Assembly (NCBI GenBank): GCA_013146195.2
Contig: CM028379.1
Coordinates: forward strand, 159,370,437-159,434,436
Direction of reading: 5' to 3'
Origin: Codonopsis lanceolata
Taxonomy: Eukaryota > Streptophyta > Magnoliopsida > Asterales > Campanulaceae
DNA: 64,000 nucleotides
Part shown: piece after piece, positions 21,966 to 32,886 of the stretch
How the letters are laid out: each line of letters begins with the position of its first letter
Position numbering within the stretch: position 1 is the stretch's first letter
The notes under the pieces: generated by a model
Told to the model about the DNA's origin: nothing
Seen by the model: only the letters and a program-made list of their open reading frames with translations
Database searches by the model: none
Position numbers and translations under genes: made by a program

Positions 21966-23628
21966 CGTAGACGAGTCATCGAGGAAAAATGGAAACGGAG
22001 CAGGCATCCTACTCACGACACCAGAAGGAACAGAGATCGAAAGCCCTCAACCGAACTTTCCAAAGATCGAATAACGCTGCCGAGCAGTACGAAGCACCGA
22101 TAGCAGTCCGAGTTGGTCGTTGAAATGGGAGCACCTCAAATCCTGATCTTCAGCGACTCCCAACTCGCCGTGAAGCATATTTCAGGGGAGTATGGGGTCA
22201 ACCACCCAACACTGAACAAATACAAAAAGCTCGCCTTGAGCATCCTCACCTGATTCGAATACTGGGAATTGGAGCAAATAGGAAGGGCTGAAAACGTAAA
22301 AGCTGATCACCTTTCCAAAATAGCCACCAGCGAGCTCGGCCAGTTCTCTCTAGAAACATGGATCGAGATCCTCAATACCCCGTCCATTGATAAAGAAAAA
22401 ATGATGATGATAGAACATGTCACAGAATGCTGGATCGACGTCATCAAGAAATACATCGACCAAGGAACATTGCCCAGCGACAAAGAGCAAGGATGGGCCA
22501 TGGCGAGAAAATTAGCCAGATACACAGTAATCGGGGATGTACTGTACAGATAATCTTTCACGAAGCCTCTCCTGAGGTGTGTTCGCCCAGAATTTACACA
22601 AGGATTGCTGATCGAGGTACAGGGGGTATGTGGAAGCCATCCGGGAGCTCGAACGCTGGCCGACAGGATCATTTTTCATGGATACTACTGGCCCACATTG
22701 AGGAAAAACGCTGAGGTATATGCTCGAAAATGCGACAAATGTCAAAAATTCGCAAACATCCCGAGATTACCTTCGGCACCCCAAACCCCCATAGTAGCAG
22801 CGTGGCCATTCGACATGTGGGGACTTAATCTGATTGGGCCATTCCCTTTTAGCCAAGGGCAAGAACAAATTTGTAATAGTTACAGTAGACTACTTTACAA
22901 AATGGATCGAAGCAAGGCCCCTAGCGAGCATCACCGAACAAAGGGTCATCGACTTCATTCGAGACAACATCTGGTGTAGATATGGAATACCAAAGGCAAT
23001 TGTGTCGAACCATGGCACGAAATTCTCCAACAGATTCACGGCAAGTTGCGAGGAAAGAGGGGTCCACCATTGGAAGTCCTCGGTAGCACACCCGCAAGGA
23101 AACGACCAAGCTGAGGCGGGAAACAAGCAAATCCTTTATGCCCTAAAAAGAAGGCTAGATAAGAAGAAAGACGCTTGGCTCGAGGAGCTTCCCACCGTTT
23201 TATGGGCTATCAGAACATCATGCCGAGGTTCAACAGAAGAAACACCCTTTTCCTTGACCTATGGGACCGAGGCCATGGCCCCAGTAGAAATGGCCCTACC
23301 TACGGCAAGGGTCATCCACTTTAATGAAGAAGAAAACACTGAGTCAAGGAAGCTGGACCTTGACTACCTTGAAGAAAGGAGGTTGGAAGCTAGGCTAAAA
23401 GCCATCAATTACAAAAAGCTCGCGAAAGTTCATTATGACAAAAGAATGAATCCCCGCACATTTTCGGTCGGCGACCTAGTACTAAGAAAAATCGAGGTCA
23501 CTGGAAACAAGCCAGGAAGAAACAAGCTTTCTCCCAACTGGGAAGGACCATTCCAGGTCACATACATCATCCGGGCTGGAACCTACAGGCTCGCAAAACC
23601 AGACGGAACCCCACTAAAAAACCCCTGA
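21966..23628 (+). pseudogene. Ty3/gypsy (Tat-like) second RNase H and integrase
   Basis: A second, archaeal-type RNase H, the hallmark of Tat elements, is seen at about 22130-22330 (IFSDSQLAVKHISGEYG, then RAENVKADHLSKIA). Integrase follows with an HHCC zinc finger (GSHPGARTLADRIIFHGYYW, CDKCQKFA). An uninterrupted core and C-terminal stretch runs at 22834-23628, closing with the LSPNWEGPFQV / AGTYRLA module. Two of the three catalytic acids look lost: WGLNLIGPF in place of WGxDLIGP, and SNHGTKF in place of SDNGTQF. The Glu in QAEAGNK is kept. Stops at 22251 and 22552 and a frameshift near 22850 confirm inactivity. Confidence 0.88.
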
Positions 23629-23728
23629 TATTCAGACCACTTGAAAATATACTACCGGTAATCTGCTTATTCTCGTTTTAAGGAAAAGTCTTGGTAAAAA
23701 TATGTCTCCTACATCGTACCCACACTAA

Positions 23729-23832
23729 ATGCCTTCAAATCCTCCTCGCCTAGTCGAGGAGAGGCTAGGCTCTAATGCCTTCAAAACCTCCTCGCCTAGT
23801 TGAGGAGAGGCCAGGCTCTAATGCCTTCAAAA
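23729..23832. repeat. 46-bp tandem repeat with internal palindrome
   Basis: ATGCCTTCAAA starts at 23729, 23775 and 23821, a strict 46-bp period. Each full unit contains CCTCCTCGCCTAGTCGAGG or the same with one change, so CCTCG/CGAGG can pair as a hairpin. It lies between the integrase stop and the antisense ORF of the gypsy element, where two converging transcripts would end. Confidence 0.85.
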
Positions 23833-23983
23833 TAAACAGAACAGAATAAAAAGGAAAAACCGAAGAATATACAACATAAACAGAAGGAAGATCAACATTA
23901 AAACCTGATTGTCAAAAATAGGTTACAAGACATAAAAATGTATCTTTTCCAAAAATAAAACCCTACTATACTACCCTATTCCC

Positions 23984-26681
23984 TCATCTCCTCTTCTTCA
24001 CGAGCCGCCACCCGTTCAGATTCCCACTACCGCTGGGACAGCTCATCTCGGCTGGTCTTCTGGCCTTCAAGCTTCTCCATAAGCCGATCTCCGACATGCC
24101 GATCTGAGAAGAAGCAGCCCCCGACACCGCGTATGGGCGATAGCTCTCCTTAAACCAAATATGCTCATGGGCCATTTGGGCAAACAGATTCCCCGCCTCA
24201 GCAGGAACTGACAGCCACTCAGGAACCTGGGTCGAAATATCTGCAGCCTTGATCTCGGAGAGCTCGCTGTCGTCAAAAGGAACGAGGGAGGAGACCCCTC
24301 GGTATTCCGGGCCATACGAGGCAAGACCGGCCAACTTCACCACCTCCGGCAGAGGCACACCAACTGCAACCGCAGCCCTGAAAGTCTGGACCCAGCTCTT
24401 TTCCATATAATCCAGAGCCTCCTCCTCGCATGCCCCGATACCTTTCCAAGACCTCCTCACTATCAGGCTTCGCGACCAGTTCAGCTCGCAAACGAGCGTT
24501 ATCGTTAGATAGGCCCTCTAGCTTAGCCTCAAGATCAGCCACCACCCCCTTCAGATGATCCCTTTCATCGACTCTTCCCTTCAGCACCTTCTCCTTTGCC
24601 AGCTAGGCCGTCTTCTCAGCGACTAGTTTAGAAAACTCGTCTTTCTTGGTCAACAGCTCGCCTTCAAACAACGCTATTTTCTCGACCGAAGACGAAAGCT
24701 CCCCCTTTACGCTCGCTAAATCCCGTTCCAGGTCCGACACAGACTCAGTAGCCTGGCCTAGTTTGGCATTATACGTAGCAAGGCAAATGCTGAGCTGCAA
24801 GAACAAAAAACAGGAAATAAGCAAACAAACCAAAATAGGAGAGCAAACCGAAAAACCAAAAACAAGTCCACCTACTTCGCTAATAGCCAAGGCACTAAGA
24901 TCGTTCAGCTGGAATTCCTTGATCGGAACAAGCGTCTCCACGGACTCGGCAGGGACGCTCTGGGCCATCAACCTTCGCCCATAGCCAGCAAAAGAAGGAG
25001 GGAAGGAATTGACCGACTTGCAAAGATGACCCAGACTATAGTCATTGTCGTTCGCATCCTCGGCAGCCGGATTAGGGTCAGGGGTCGAGGCCAGGGGAAG
25101 CTCGGCAGATATCAAAGTGGGAGTAGCCTGGCCACGAGACGAGCCTAGCTTTTGTCTTTTGGGCTTTGGGGCATCAGAAACAGGCTGTTTACCCTTCGCC
25201 TTGGGGGTCGATGGAGTTGGAGCAACCGTCGCCGCCACCTTGGAGGGATCTTCCAACACGCCGACCAAGGGTAGGGACTCGGAGTCTTCGCGAGCCAGAT
25301 CTCGCTCATGAGAAGCCTTCAGCTCGGCCTCCCTCCTCTCCGCCTCGGCTTTCTTCCGGGCCATAATAACGTCGCGAGTCAAACTCATATCTGCAAATCA
25401 AAAAACTCGCATCAGAAACCAAAGGACAGATACAACAAGAACAAAAGACAGTAAATAAAGCATAAATAACTAGTGTTAACCAGGCGTCGAGCAGCCATGC
25501 CCATCTATACCCTTACACTCTGGACATTCGGAGCCAAACACCCATCCTTGATACAGGGCCCAGTCATCTCGGCTCACGTACTCAAAATTTGAGTAAGCCC
25601 CCTCTACCCCCTCGACGCTGGCAGCAGAAACCCTGAACTTGGACAACATGCCTTCGTCCCCAATTATGGCCTTTCAGTTGTAGGAACGAACCTGCTCCCC
25701 TTCGACATTGAACAAAGGGGCCTCGATAGCATTTTTCACAGCCTCATCAACAACACCTAGGCTTTTAGTCTTCAGAAGGCCATGAGGTTTCCCCTCGAGG
25801 ACCTCAAAATTCCACCCTCGACTCGACTCCACCAGAATGACCTTCTCCGACCACTAGTGATCCTTATTGCCAAAACTAGCCAACAAGGGAAACCATTGTG
25901 CGTGCCTTAGAGCGGTCAGCTGGTTCATCGAAATGCTAACCTTGTAGTAATAGCAAAAGAGTGAGAGGGTGGGCTCGAATCCCTTCGATCGGGTACATAT
26001 TATAAAGTTGACCAATGCCCGGGTCAGGTTGGGAGTTAGATCCAAGAGGACGGAGCTCGTCTGGGTCAGAAACTCGCAAATGAAGGGATCGAGGGGAAGA
26101 CGCAACCCCGACGACTCAAAAAGGCTCAAATAAAAGCCCACATAGCTACGAAGACTGCGCAACTCGGGAAGACCTAAGCTAGAATCGGGGACCGAACCCC
26201 GGAAGAAATCAGAGTCGTAAACCCGATACCATTCCCCTACGTCGTAAGAGCTTATCTTGTTCTCGAAAGGCCTCAAGAAACCAGGAGCCCTCTCGCCATC
26301 ATTACCAGCCTACCTAGATACAGAAGCCTCGAGCCCGCTCGCCATTCTTCTAAACTGCTAACGATGCAGAGTCCTCTCAATCTGACGAAAATGCAGAACT
26401 CTCTCCCTGGTGAAAAATTGAGTGATCAGACTTAGCGCAATACGGTCTCTGCTCTTGAACACCCTCATAGAGGTACTAGGAGAATAATCCAGAGCAGAAA
26501 AAACTTCATCACCAAACTTCCAATGTACGCTAACCTTCACTCCAAAGCTCGCGAGGATGAACCTCGCTTGCCTAGGAGTAATTGCTACCCACCTACCCTG
26601 GCACTGCCAATACATGGGACCCCTACGAAGAGACTTGCCAATAACTGACTCTAGAAACGGGCCCTCATCATTAGAATCCAC
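23984..26681 (-). pseudogene. Antisense ORF of the gypsy element (putative gypsy-type transposon domain)
   Basis: Minus-strand coding sequence downstream of pol, as in Retand/Grande-type Tat elements. 26681-26358 begins MDSNDEGPFLESVIG. 26276-25854 carries a stretch (SGLRLPLDPFICEFL, LTPNLTRALVNFI, GFEPTLSLF) that fits the PF04195 putative gypsy-type transposon domain. 25388-24603 is a charged, partly coiled-coil region (KKAEAERREAELKASHERD, then SDLERDLASVKGELSSSVEK). 24587-23984 continues with further coiled coil (VVADLEAKLEGLSNDNARL). Introns are likely: a GT...TTGCAG interval at about 24878-24797, and TTTGCAG just before the ATG-containing exon at about 25390. Stops at 26358 and 25854 break it. 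Role unknown; such ORFs are carried by the retrotransposon, not the host. Confidence 0.7.
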
Positions 26682-26689
26682 AAAGGAGA

Positions 26690-27850
26690 TCGAAGCACGA
26701 AGAAGAAGTACTCGAGCTCAAAGGGTCCACAGTTTTTCCTACATAAATAGTGTTATCTACCACTCTCTCCTCGGTAAAGCATACACTCACCTCAACACCT
26801 CTCCAGGCTGGGCCAAGAGGAATAGACGACCTCGTCATCACTTAATTAATCCTTCTTAAGCTCGGCTTGAAGAGGAACCTCGGTACTAAGGCTAGCCTCG
26901 GCCTGAAGAGCCACCTCGGCACAAGGGCTATTCACAATGTAATGGGGGACCTCGGCACGAGAAAGGTCCTTAGCACAAGGAGACGCACTAGAGACACCCT
27001 CGACCAAGGGGGAAACCCCGACTACGTTACTATGGAGAGGAAGAAGAAGACTCCTAACTAGCAAGGGTATACGAATGACCATATTCCAATAATTTATCAA
27101 CTTCATGGAGGAGCTACTGGACGAGGAGGACGAAAAAGATAAGAAAAGGAAACCTACGAGACATACTTCAAGAAAAAAAGGGAAGAAATACCGTACCGAG
27201 AAATGAAACTTGAAAGAACGCATGATAAATCAACAAAACGGTGAAGACACGCCTGAAAAAACCAGAAAGAATACGGAAAATTAAAAAACGGGAGAAAAAC
27301 CCCCCGGACAAAAAAAAGAACTCCAAAAAGAAAAGAAATGGATGACAAAGAGAGCCACCAGAAAAACAAGAGAAGACAGAGAAGAACAAACCTACAGTAC
27401 AAACAACAAGAGGCAGGGGAAGGATTGCCGGAAAGATCACCGGAAATCACCTGGAGAAGCAAGGGAAGGACTGAAGAAACAGTAAGACGGTGAAAGTGAA
27501 AAGTAAAAAGGGGAAAAATTTCTTATATCCCCCCCTGAAATTGTCGGAACACCCTTTCCCATCGGGTTAACCCGCGTGTTTTTCTTTAAAAACACCTGAA
27601 ACGGCACCATTTTTCCTAAGATATTTTCGGCTCTGGGAAAAAGAGTGGCAATAAAGCTTTTCGAAATTCGAAAAGCCGCCCAAACGAGCATTTAATGTTG
27701 CGTCAGACATTGAAAAGACTAACCGTCGTGATTGGACGGTTACCCATAACGTCCTGTTATCTTCTGCCCAGCCCCCGAAATCAATCTCGTCATAGTCACT
27801 TCATCACCAGGAATTTGAGGAAAATACTTCTCGACCTTATGTCAGTTGAC
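26690..27850. other. Non-coding 3' region of the gypsy element
   Basis: A-rich on the plus strand, between the antisense ORF and the polypurine tract. The minus-strand frame at 27223-26846 contains imperfect repeats of an AEVxLQAE type and could be an upstream exon of the antisense ORF, but I cannot support that. Nothing else recognised. Confidence 0.4.
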
Positions 27851-27854
27851 ACGG

Positions 27855-28609
27855 CCAAAAAGTAGGGGGACCACTGAATGGGTGAAATCTTGAAAATCCT
27901 CCTCTCAAATAATTACGGGATCCACTCAAGAATAAAAACCATTAGCAGGTCCAGCGAGGCAGTCGAGCCAATGCAAGCTCGTCAAGAACACCTCATAGAA
28001 CAATTGAGCTGAGGAAAACGCAAGCAAGAACCACGACCCTCAACCCACTCGGCCTTGGCAGCACAAACACTTCGCATAGCAACTGAGCCGAGGAAGGAAG
28101 CGAACGAGACTCATTGCCCTCAGACCACTCGGCCTTGGCAACAAAATCAATTATCATCGGGCCTGACAGGAAGCTTCCCAAGGCCTGGTGGTACCGTCAC
28201 ACGCAATCACCAACTCTCTGACAACGTCCAGCCCAATCATCCATGATAGGTCTGCAAAGCATTTATTGTCAGCCGCAACATGCTCCCCAATCAAAGGCCG
28301 CCACCTCACAAAGCAAATCAGATGTAAATAGAAGACATTGCTCACTGTTGAGGGATAAGTCATTTTTCAGATATCCTAACTCACTTATCAAACTCTCTTA
28401 TCGGAACAACCAATATTACGGCTCATTTATTATACACTCCACCGGAAACCTTACTCTCACGTCGGAGGGTTCTAGTCGGGTCATCCCCGACTCCTTAACG
28501 GCGTTTTTTATTTATCTTGTGCAGGTCACAACACGGGAACAAGCAGACTGAACCACCTTTGCTTCTTACGTGGACAAAACGACAAGATCACCGCAGATTT
28601 TGCGTGATC
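27855..28609 (+). repeat. Polypurine tract and 3' LTR of the gypsy element
   Basis: CCAAAAAGTAGGGGGACCAC at 27855-27874 is a polypurine tract, followed directly by a TG start (27875). The LTR contains repeated CACTCGGCCTTGGCA segments (about 28048, 28128) and TCACGTCGGAGGG near its end, typical of Tat LTRs. The right border is uncertain (TGATCA near 28605-28610 is one candidate). The 5' LTR is lost in or beyond the gap. Confidence 0.7.
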
Positions 28610-30196
28610 ATGAGCATCTATCTATTTCAATTAAACTGAATCAAGTTCTTTGTCCTACCACCACCTTGACCATCATTTGACCATTCCCATTCCTTCTTAA
28701 GGAAAATATCTCTGCCTTTTAAAAAAAGAAAAATCCCACAAAAATTGAGTTGAACGTAAGAAGAAAATAGACACGATTTTTTTTTAAAGCTGATTAAAGT
28801 GATAAAACAAAATTGCAATTTTGCTAGATTGTTAGTGTCACCCAATTTGAACAACACCATATAAAAATCATTTTTTTATTATGATTTTTAAATAACAAGT
28901 TGTGTACATGTTATCTTAAACAAAGTTCAAATAATTTTTCTAATGTTTGTTTTTATTTGATAATATATATATATATATATATATAAGCAAGGTAGTTTAT
29001 ATAGGAAAAAAATCATGCCAAAACTTTGTTTCCCAAAATATAAACCCCTATTAACAAGAAACAATTAATGAATTTTTTTAATTAAATAATTCAAATACTT
29101 GATTGTGTCAAACGGAAATGAATCAACACATTGTAAATGATCATTAATAAAAATTGACTAGTTCACAATCGCCGTCTCCTTCTTCGTATATGATCAGCTA
29201 CCTGCAAGAAAAATAAACCCATCAAATATTATTCGACATTTATTTCACAATCTCTTTCCTCAACTAAACAGTGATTCTTCACAACATGAGCACGTCAAAT
29301 ATTAAAATATTATACTAAAAAAATCAAGTAAATCAAGAAATACCCAAAATTTGAGATATAAAAAAACCATTGACAAATTCGAAATAGTATGGAATAAAAA
29401 CCGCCTGAAAAAATTATCTTTCGAGATTTCTAAATGATTAAACAAGCTCGGAGATTTATCTAAAAGTAAATAACAAAAATCGATGTATAAAAAATATAAC
29501 AAATTCACATTAGATCTGAATGTCAAAAATGTTTTTTATACAAAAAAATTAAATAAAATGTTTTTATGTGATTTAATTAGATTCGAAAAATCACTGAAAA
29601 AATATAATCAATATTTTTCCCTAAGAATAAAATTGGATACTAGAGAAAGATAGATGGATCGAGCAAGATATAGAGCGAGAGGATGAAAGCATACTGTGGT
29701 GTGGACGGTGAGGGTAAGAGAGATTGCCAGTGAGAATAAGAGAGATTTCCGGTGAGAGGGATGGAGAATAAGGGAGATAGCCAGTGGGGTTTCCTATTTT
29801 CTTCTCCTTCTTTCTTCCCTTTTTTTGTGTGGTTGACAGGAGATTATTGAGATACCATGATAACGTTTCGATTTTTTCATAATGTTATTATTTTTAGATG
29901 TAATTTTTTATAATTAGCTTTTCTTCTTTTGTAGTATATTCTTTTAATTGTTTATTTACTTTTCATATAAAGCAATTACTATATGACCGTAGATTCATCA
30001 TATTTTAATTTATAATAATGTTAGGTTCACAATTATTTCTAAAATTATTGCTACAATTAAGATTTAGTAAAAGACAAAGTTATCTTTTACCAAAAGACAT
30101 TTGACCCTCATCAAAGTTTATTAGTTATAACAAATAGTTGTAGGAGTAGTTGTAAGCATAATATTTTTGTTTAATTTATACACTACATATTTATTA
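28610..30196. other. AT-rich intergenic DNA with a (TA)n run
   Basis: No gene recognised. A TA dinucleotide run lies at about 28963-28985. The segment around 29640-29780 has repeated GAGAGATxGCCGGTGAGA-like phrases (AATAAGAGAGATT, AATAAGGGAGATA). Nothing else is supported. Confidence 0.5.
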
Positions 30197-30455
30197 CTCC
30201 ATCATCTCAAAATTATTGTCATGTTTTCCTATTTCTTCTGTCTAAAAATAATTGTATTTGTTTGAAATTTTTATTTTTAGGAAAACATTTCTACCACTTT
30301 ACCCATATTCTTTCATCATACATTATTTATGGGTCATATACAACATGAGCTTTAAATAAAACTACACATCAAACCAATATTAATAATCAAGTCAATTATT
30401 TTTTCTTAATTCGTGTGTCGGGTCAAATAAGACAATAATTTTGGGATGAAGGGAG
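30197..30455. mobile_element. Stowaway-type MITE, 259 bp
   Basis: The ends CTCCATCATCTCAAAATTAT and the reverse complement of AATTTTGGGATGAAGGGAG pair as terminal inverted repeats, and TA flanks both sides (30195-30196 and 30456-30457). Size, ends and TA duplication match Tc1/mariner Stowaway elements. Non-coding. Confidence 0.85.
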
Positions 30456-30816
30456 TATCAAATGCTCAATAATCCTCAAAACATTCATCATTTTTTTACA
30501 ACAAACTTTATTATTTACAATTGCGTCCCTAATAACATTTAATAGTCAAAACTCCTTGAAACACACATCATACTATTAAACCCCAATTTTTTTCTAAAAC
30601 ATTGACTTTATTTTCTCAGATCTTAAATATACAAGTGTCTAATTTTTAAATCAAAACAAATCAGATTTTTTTTAATGGAAAGTTGTTGCCTCCAACATTA
30701 TTTTTTCTTTATTTTTGAAATTTTGTTTTTCTTCTTTATTTCGTTTGAGTATAACTTAATTGAAAAAATTATATGGCCGTGCGCTTAACATACAAGTGTA
30801 AAATTAGTTACATATT

Positions 30817-30967
30817 AATAGGTAAATGGGCACTTATGGGCACCCATGGCCATTTATGCCCCGCCCACTTATGCCTATGCTATTAAATGGGCACTCACTT
30901 ACCCACCCATTTAAGCCCATTGCCAACATGGGTGTTGCCCATACCCGTCCGTTTGCCACCTCTACAC
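30817..30967. mobile_element. Short hAT-like MITE (low confidence)
   Basis: About 150 bp, rich in ATGGGCA / TGCCCAT words, ending in GTTTGCCACCTCTA. The reverse complement, TAGAGGTGGCAAAC, is a common non-autonomous hAT terminus. The left end TAATAGGTAAATGGGC is a weaker match. The flanking 8-mers (ttacatat, cactatat) agree only partly. Confidence 0.4.
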
Positions 30968-30975
30968 TATATAAA

Positions 30976-31940
30976 CCTCTAATTCCTATAAGCAAACCCC
31001 CAAAAATTGTTAACTCCATATTTTGCCTTTTTAATTAACCATCCCCATTTCATCCCTTTCTTCTCTCACGGTGCACCAAACATTCCCTCTCCCTCCTCCT
31101 TCCCCCAAAATTGTTAACTCCCTCCTCCTTGTTTTCCCTCTCCCTCCCTCCCCCTCTCTCACCCTTTTTCTTTCCTTCCTATCAATCCCTCTTTTTTTTT
31201 CTCAATCCTCTTCTCTTCCCTGCAATGAGATTCTCTCTCCATATCCGTATGGTTTTTTCTTCCACCAACCACCACAGGAACAATTTTTTTTATTTCGAAT
31301 ATTTGGACCTAGTTGACCGAACAACACCGTTGTTCGGTTAGAGCTGGCCGAACAACACTAAACTATTCGGTTACCATTGGTCGAACTATACTATGTTGTT
31401 CGGTTAGCTTTAGCCAAACAACACTGTGTTGTTCGGCCAATGGTGACCGAACAATATAAATGTTTAGAAAAAATTAAACTCAGTATTGTTCGGCTAGCTT
31501 TAGCCAAGCAACATAGTGTTGTTCGGCCAACCAAGATCGAACATTCGTAATCTTTTTTATTATTATTATTTTACCAATGTAATTGTGGGAAAGATTGAGA
31601 AAAAATAGGGGAAGAAGGGAGGAGTGTGGGAAAAGTGGGGGACGTACCGCACGGGAGGGAGGGTGGAAAAAGAAGAGGGGCGAGATGTAAGAGAGGGGGA
31701 GAGATGGAAAGAGAAGGGAATAAGAGGGAAAACATGGAGGTTGGCAGTGGGGGGAAGGAGGAGGGAGAAGGGAGAGAGAAGAAGGAATGAAAGAGAGGGA
31801 ATGGCTGGTGCATCATAGGAAAAGAAAGGGAGGAAAATGGGATGGGGTATGATCGTATGATTAGTTGGGGTAGGTCAATTGAAAGGGTAAAATATGGAGT
31901 TAACAATTTTCAGGGTTTGCTTTTAGGAATTGGGTTGTTG
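30976..31940. mobile_element. Foldback (long inverted repeat) element
   Basis: The left arm reads AATTCCTATAAGCAAACCC then AAATTGTTAACTCCATATTT. The reverse complement of the right arm reads AATTCCTAAAAGCAAACCC then AAATTGTTAACTCCATATTT. The inverted similarity continues for ~100 bp and is followed by a C/T-rich left arm against a G/A-rich right arm. The centre (31310-31550) is itself palindromic. No transposase and no clear target duplication, so the superfamily is unassigned. Confidence 0.75.
31310..31550. repeat. Array of GTTCGG-based inverted motifs at the foldback centre
   Basis: At least eight copies of GTTCGG or CCGAAC in alternating orientation, including two similar blocks GTTCGGTTAGCTTTAGCCAA and GTTCGGCTAGCTTTAGCCAA and two copies of GTGTTGTTCGGCCAA. 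Each block can form a small hairpin of its own. Confidence 0.8.
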
Positions 31941-32043
31941 AAGTGCGGTGTTATTAGTCCCGATAAACTACGTACTCATCTCAATTGTTCTCCGGACTGA
32001 AAGACATCACAAGTTCCAAAAAGTACAACCACCAAGAAGCTTA

Positions 32044-32800
32044 GAGCATCCCCATTGCAATATTCTTAAGCTCTCTTCTTAATAGGAAGAGTCTTTTTTG
32101 CAATGGTAACACTTCCTAACTTATCTTCTTAATGGGCCATGTAGGAGAGAGATAAAGTGCACTTCCGAAATAGGAAAAGAGAATTGTTGGTGAAAGAAGG
32201 GGCATGGCTGCTGAGCGTGTGGTGCACCGCTTCCACCAATCTGGTCCGTGTACCACACGCTCTGTGGAAGGGTGCGTAAGGTGACAATGGGGGGCAGGCT
32301 GGCAATTAGAGGTGGGTCCCACGATGGTTGTGGTGTTTCTTTTTGAATTTTTTAATGTTATTTTTTCCCTTCTACCTTATAAATATACCACTTCAACCTT
32401 TATTTTATTCATAACTTTTTCATTCTCTCTTCTATTTCTTTATATTTTTTTAATGTTTTATGTAATTTTCTATTTATGTTATTTTACGAGTTATTTATAA
32501 TATGCATTTTATTGATAATTTATTAATTAAATTGTAAATTATTTAATTTATGAGTATTTTATTATTTATAAATTAATTAATGTCTTTATTTATAAATTAA
32601 TTAATTTATACGGAATATTTAAATAGGAAATATATTAAATAAAGTTAAATAAATTTATTTATTTAAGAAGTATAAAATAAAATTGAAGTGTAAAATTAAT
32701 GAGGTGGAAATGTGATCCCCTCAAAAAATGTATAATATATATTTTTAAAATAGAATAAGACGAGAAAAGTGTGTCCGTGAAGTTGCCAACGGGGACTGTG
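32044..32800. mobile_element. PIF/Harbinger-type MITE, 757 bp, next to the KGD4-like start codon
   Basis: The left end GAGCATCCCCATTGCAA pairs with the reverse complement of the right end, CACAGTCCCCGTTGGCAA. TTA duplications flank it (32041-32043 and 32801-32803). The 3-bp TTA duplication and GAGCATCC-like ends are typical of PIF/Harbinger (Tourist-like) elements. It ends 83 bases before the start codon of the gene at 32887, so it forms the proximal promoter or 5' UTR border of that gene. Confidence 0.8.
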
Positions 32801-32886
32801 TTAGGTCTTCGACTAAGTTGTTAGGTTGTGTCGTTGTGAGAGTTTTTAGAGATAGAAAAAAAGGATAGAGAGGAGCAGCGCAAGCG

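Noticed and set aside
31571..31906. 111-codon minus-strand frame in the foldback element
   Set aside because: Translation of the C/T-rich arm of the inverted repeat (poly S/P/F/L); no protein character.
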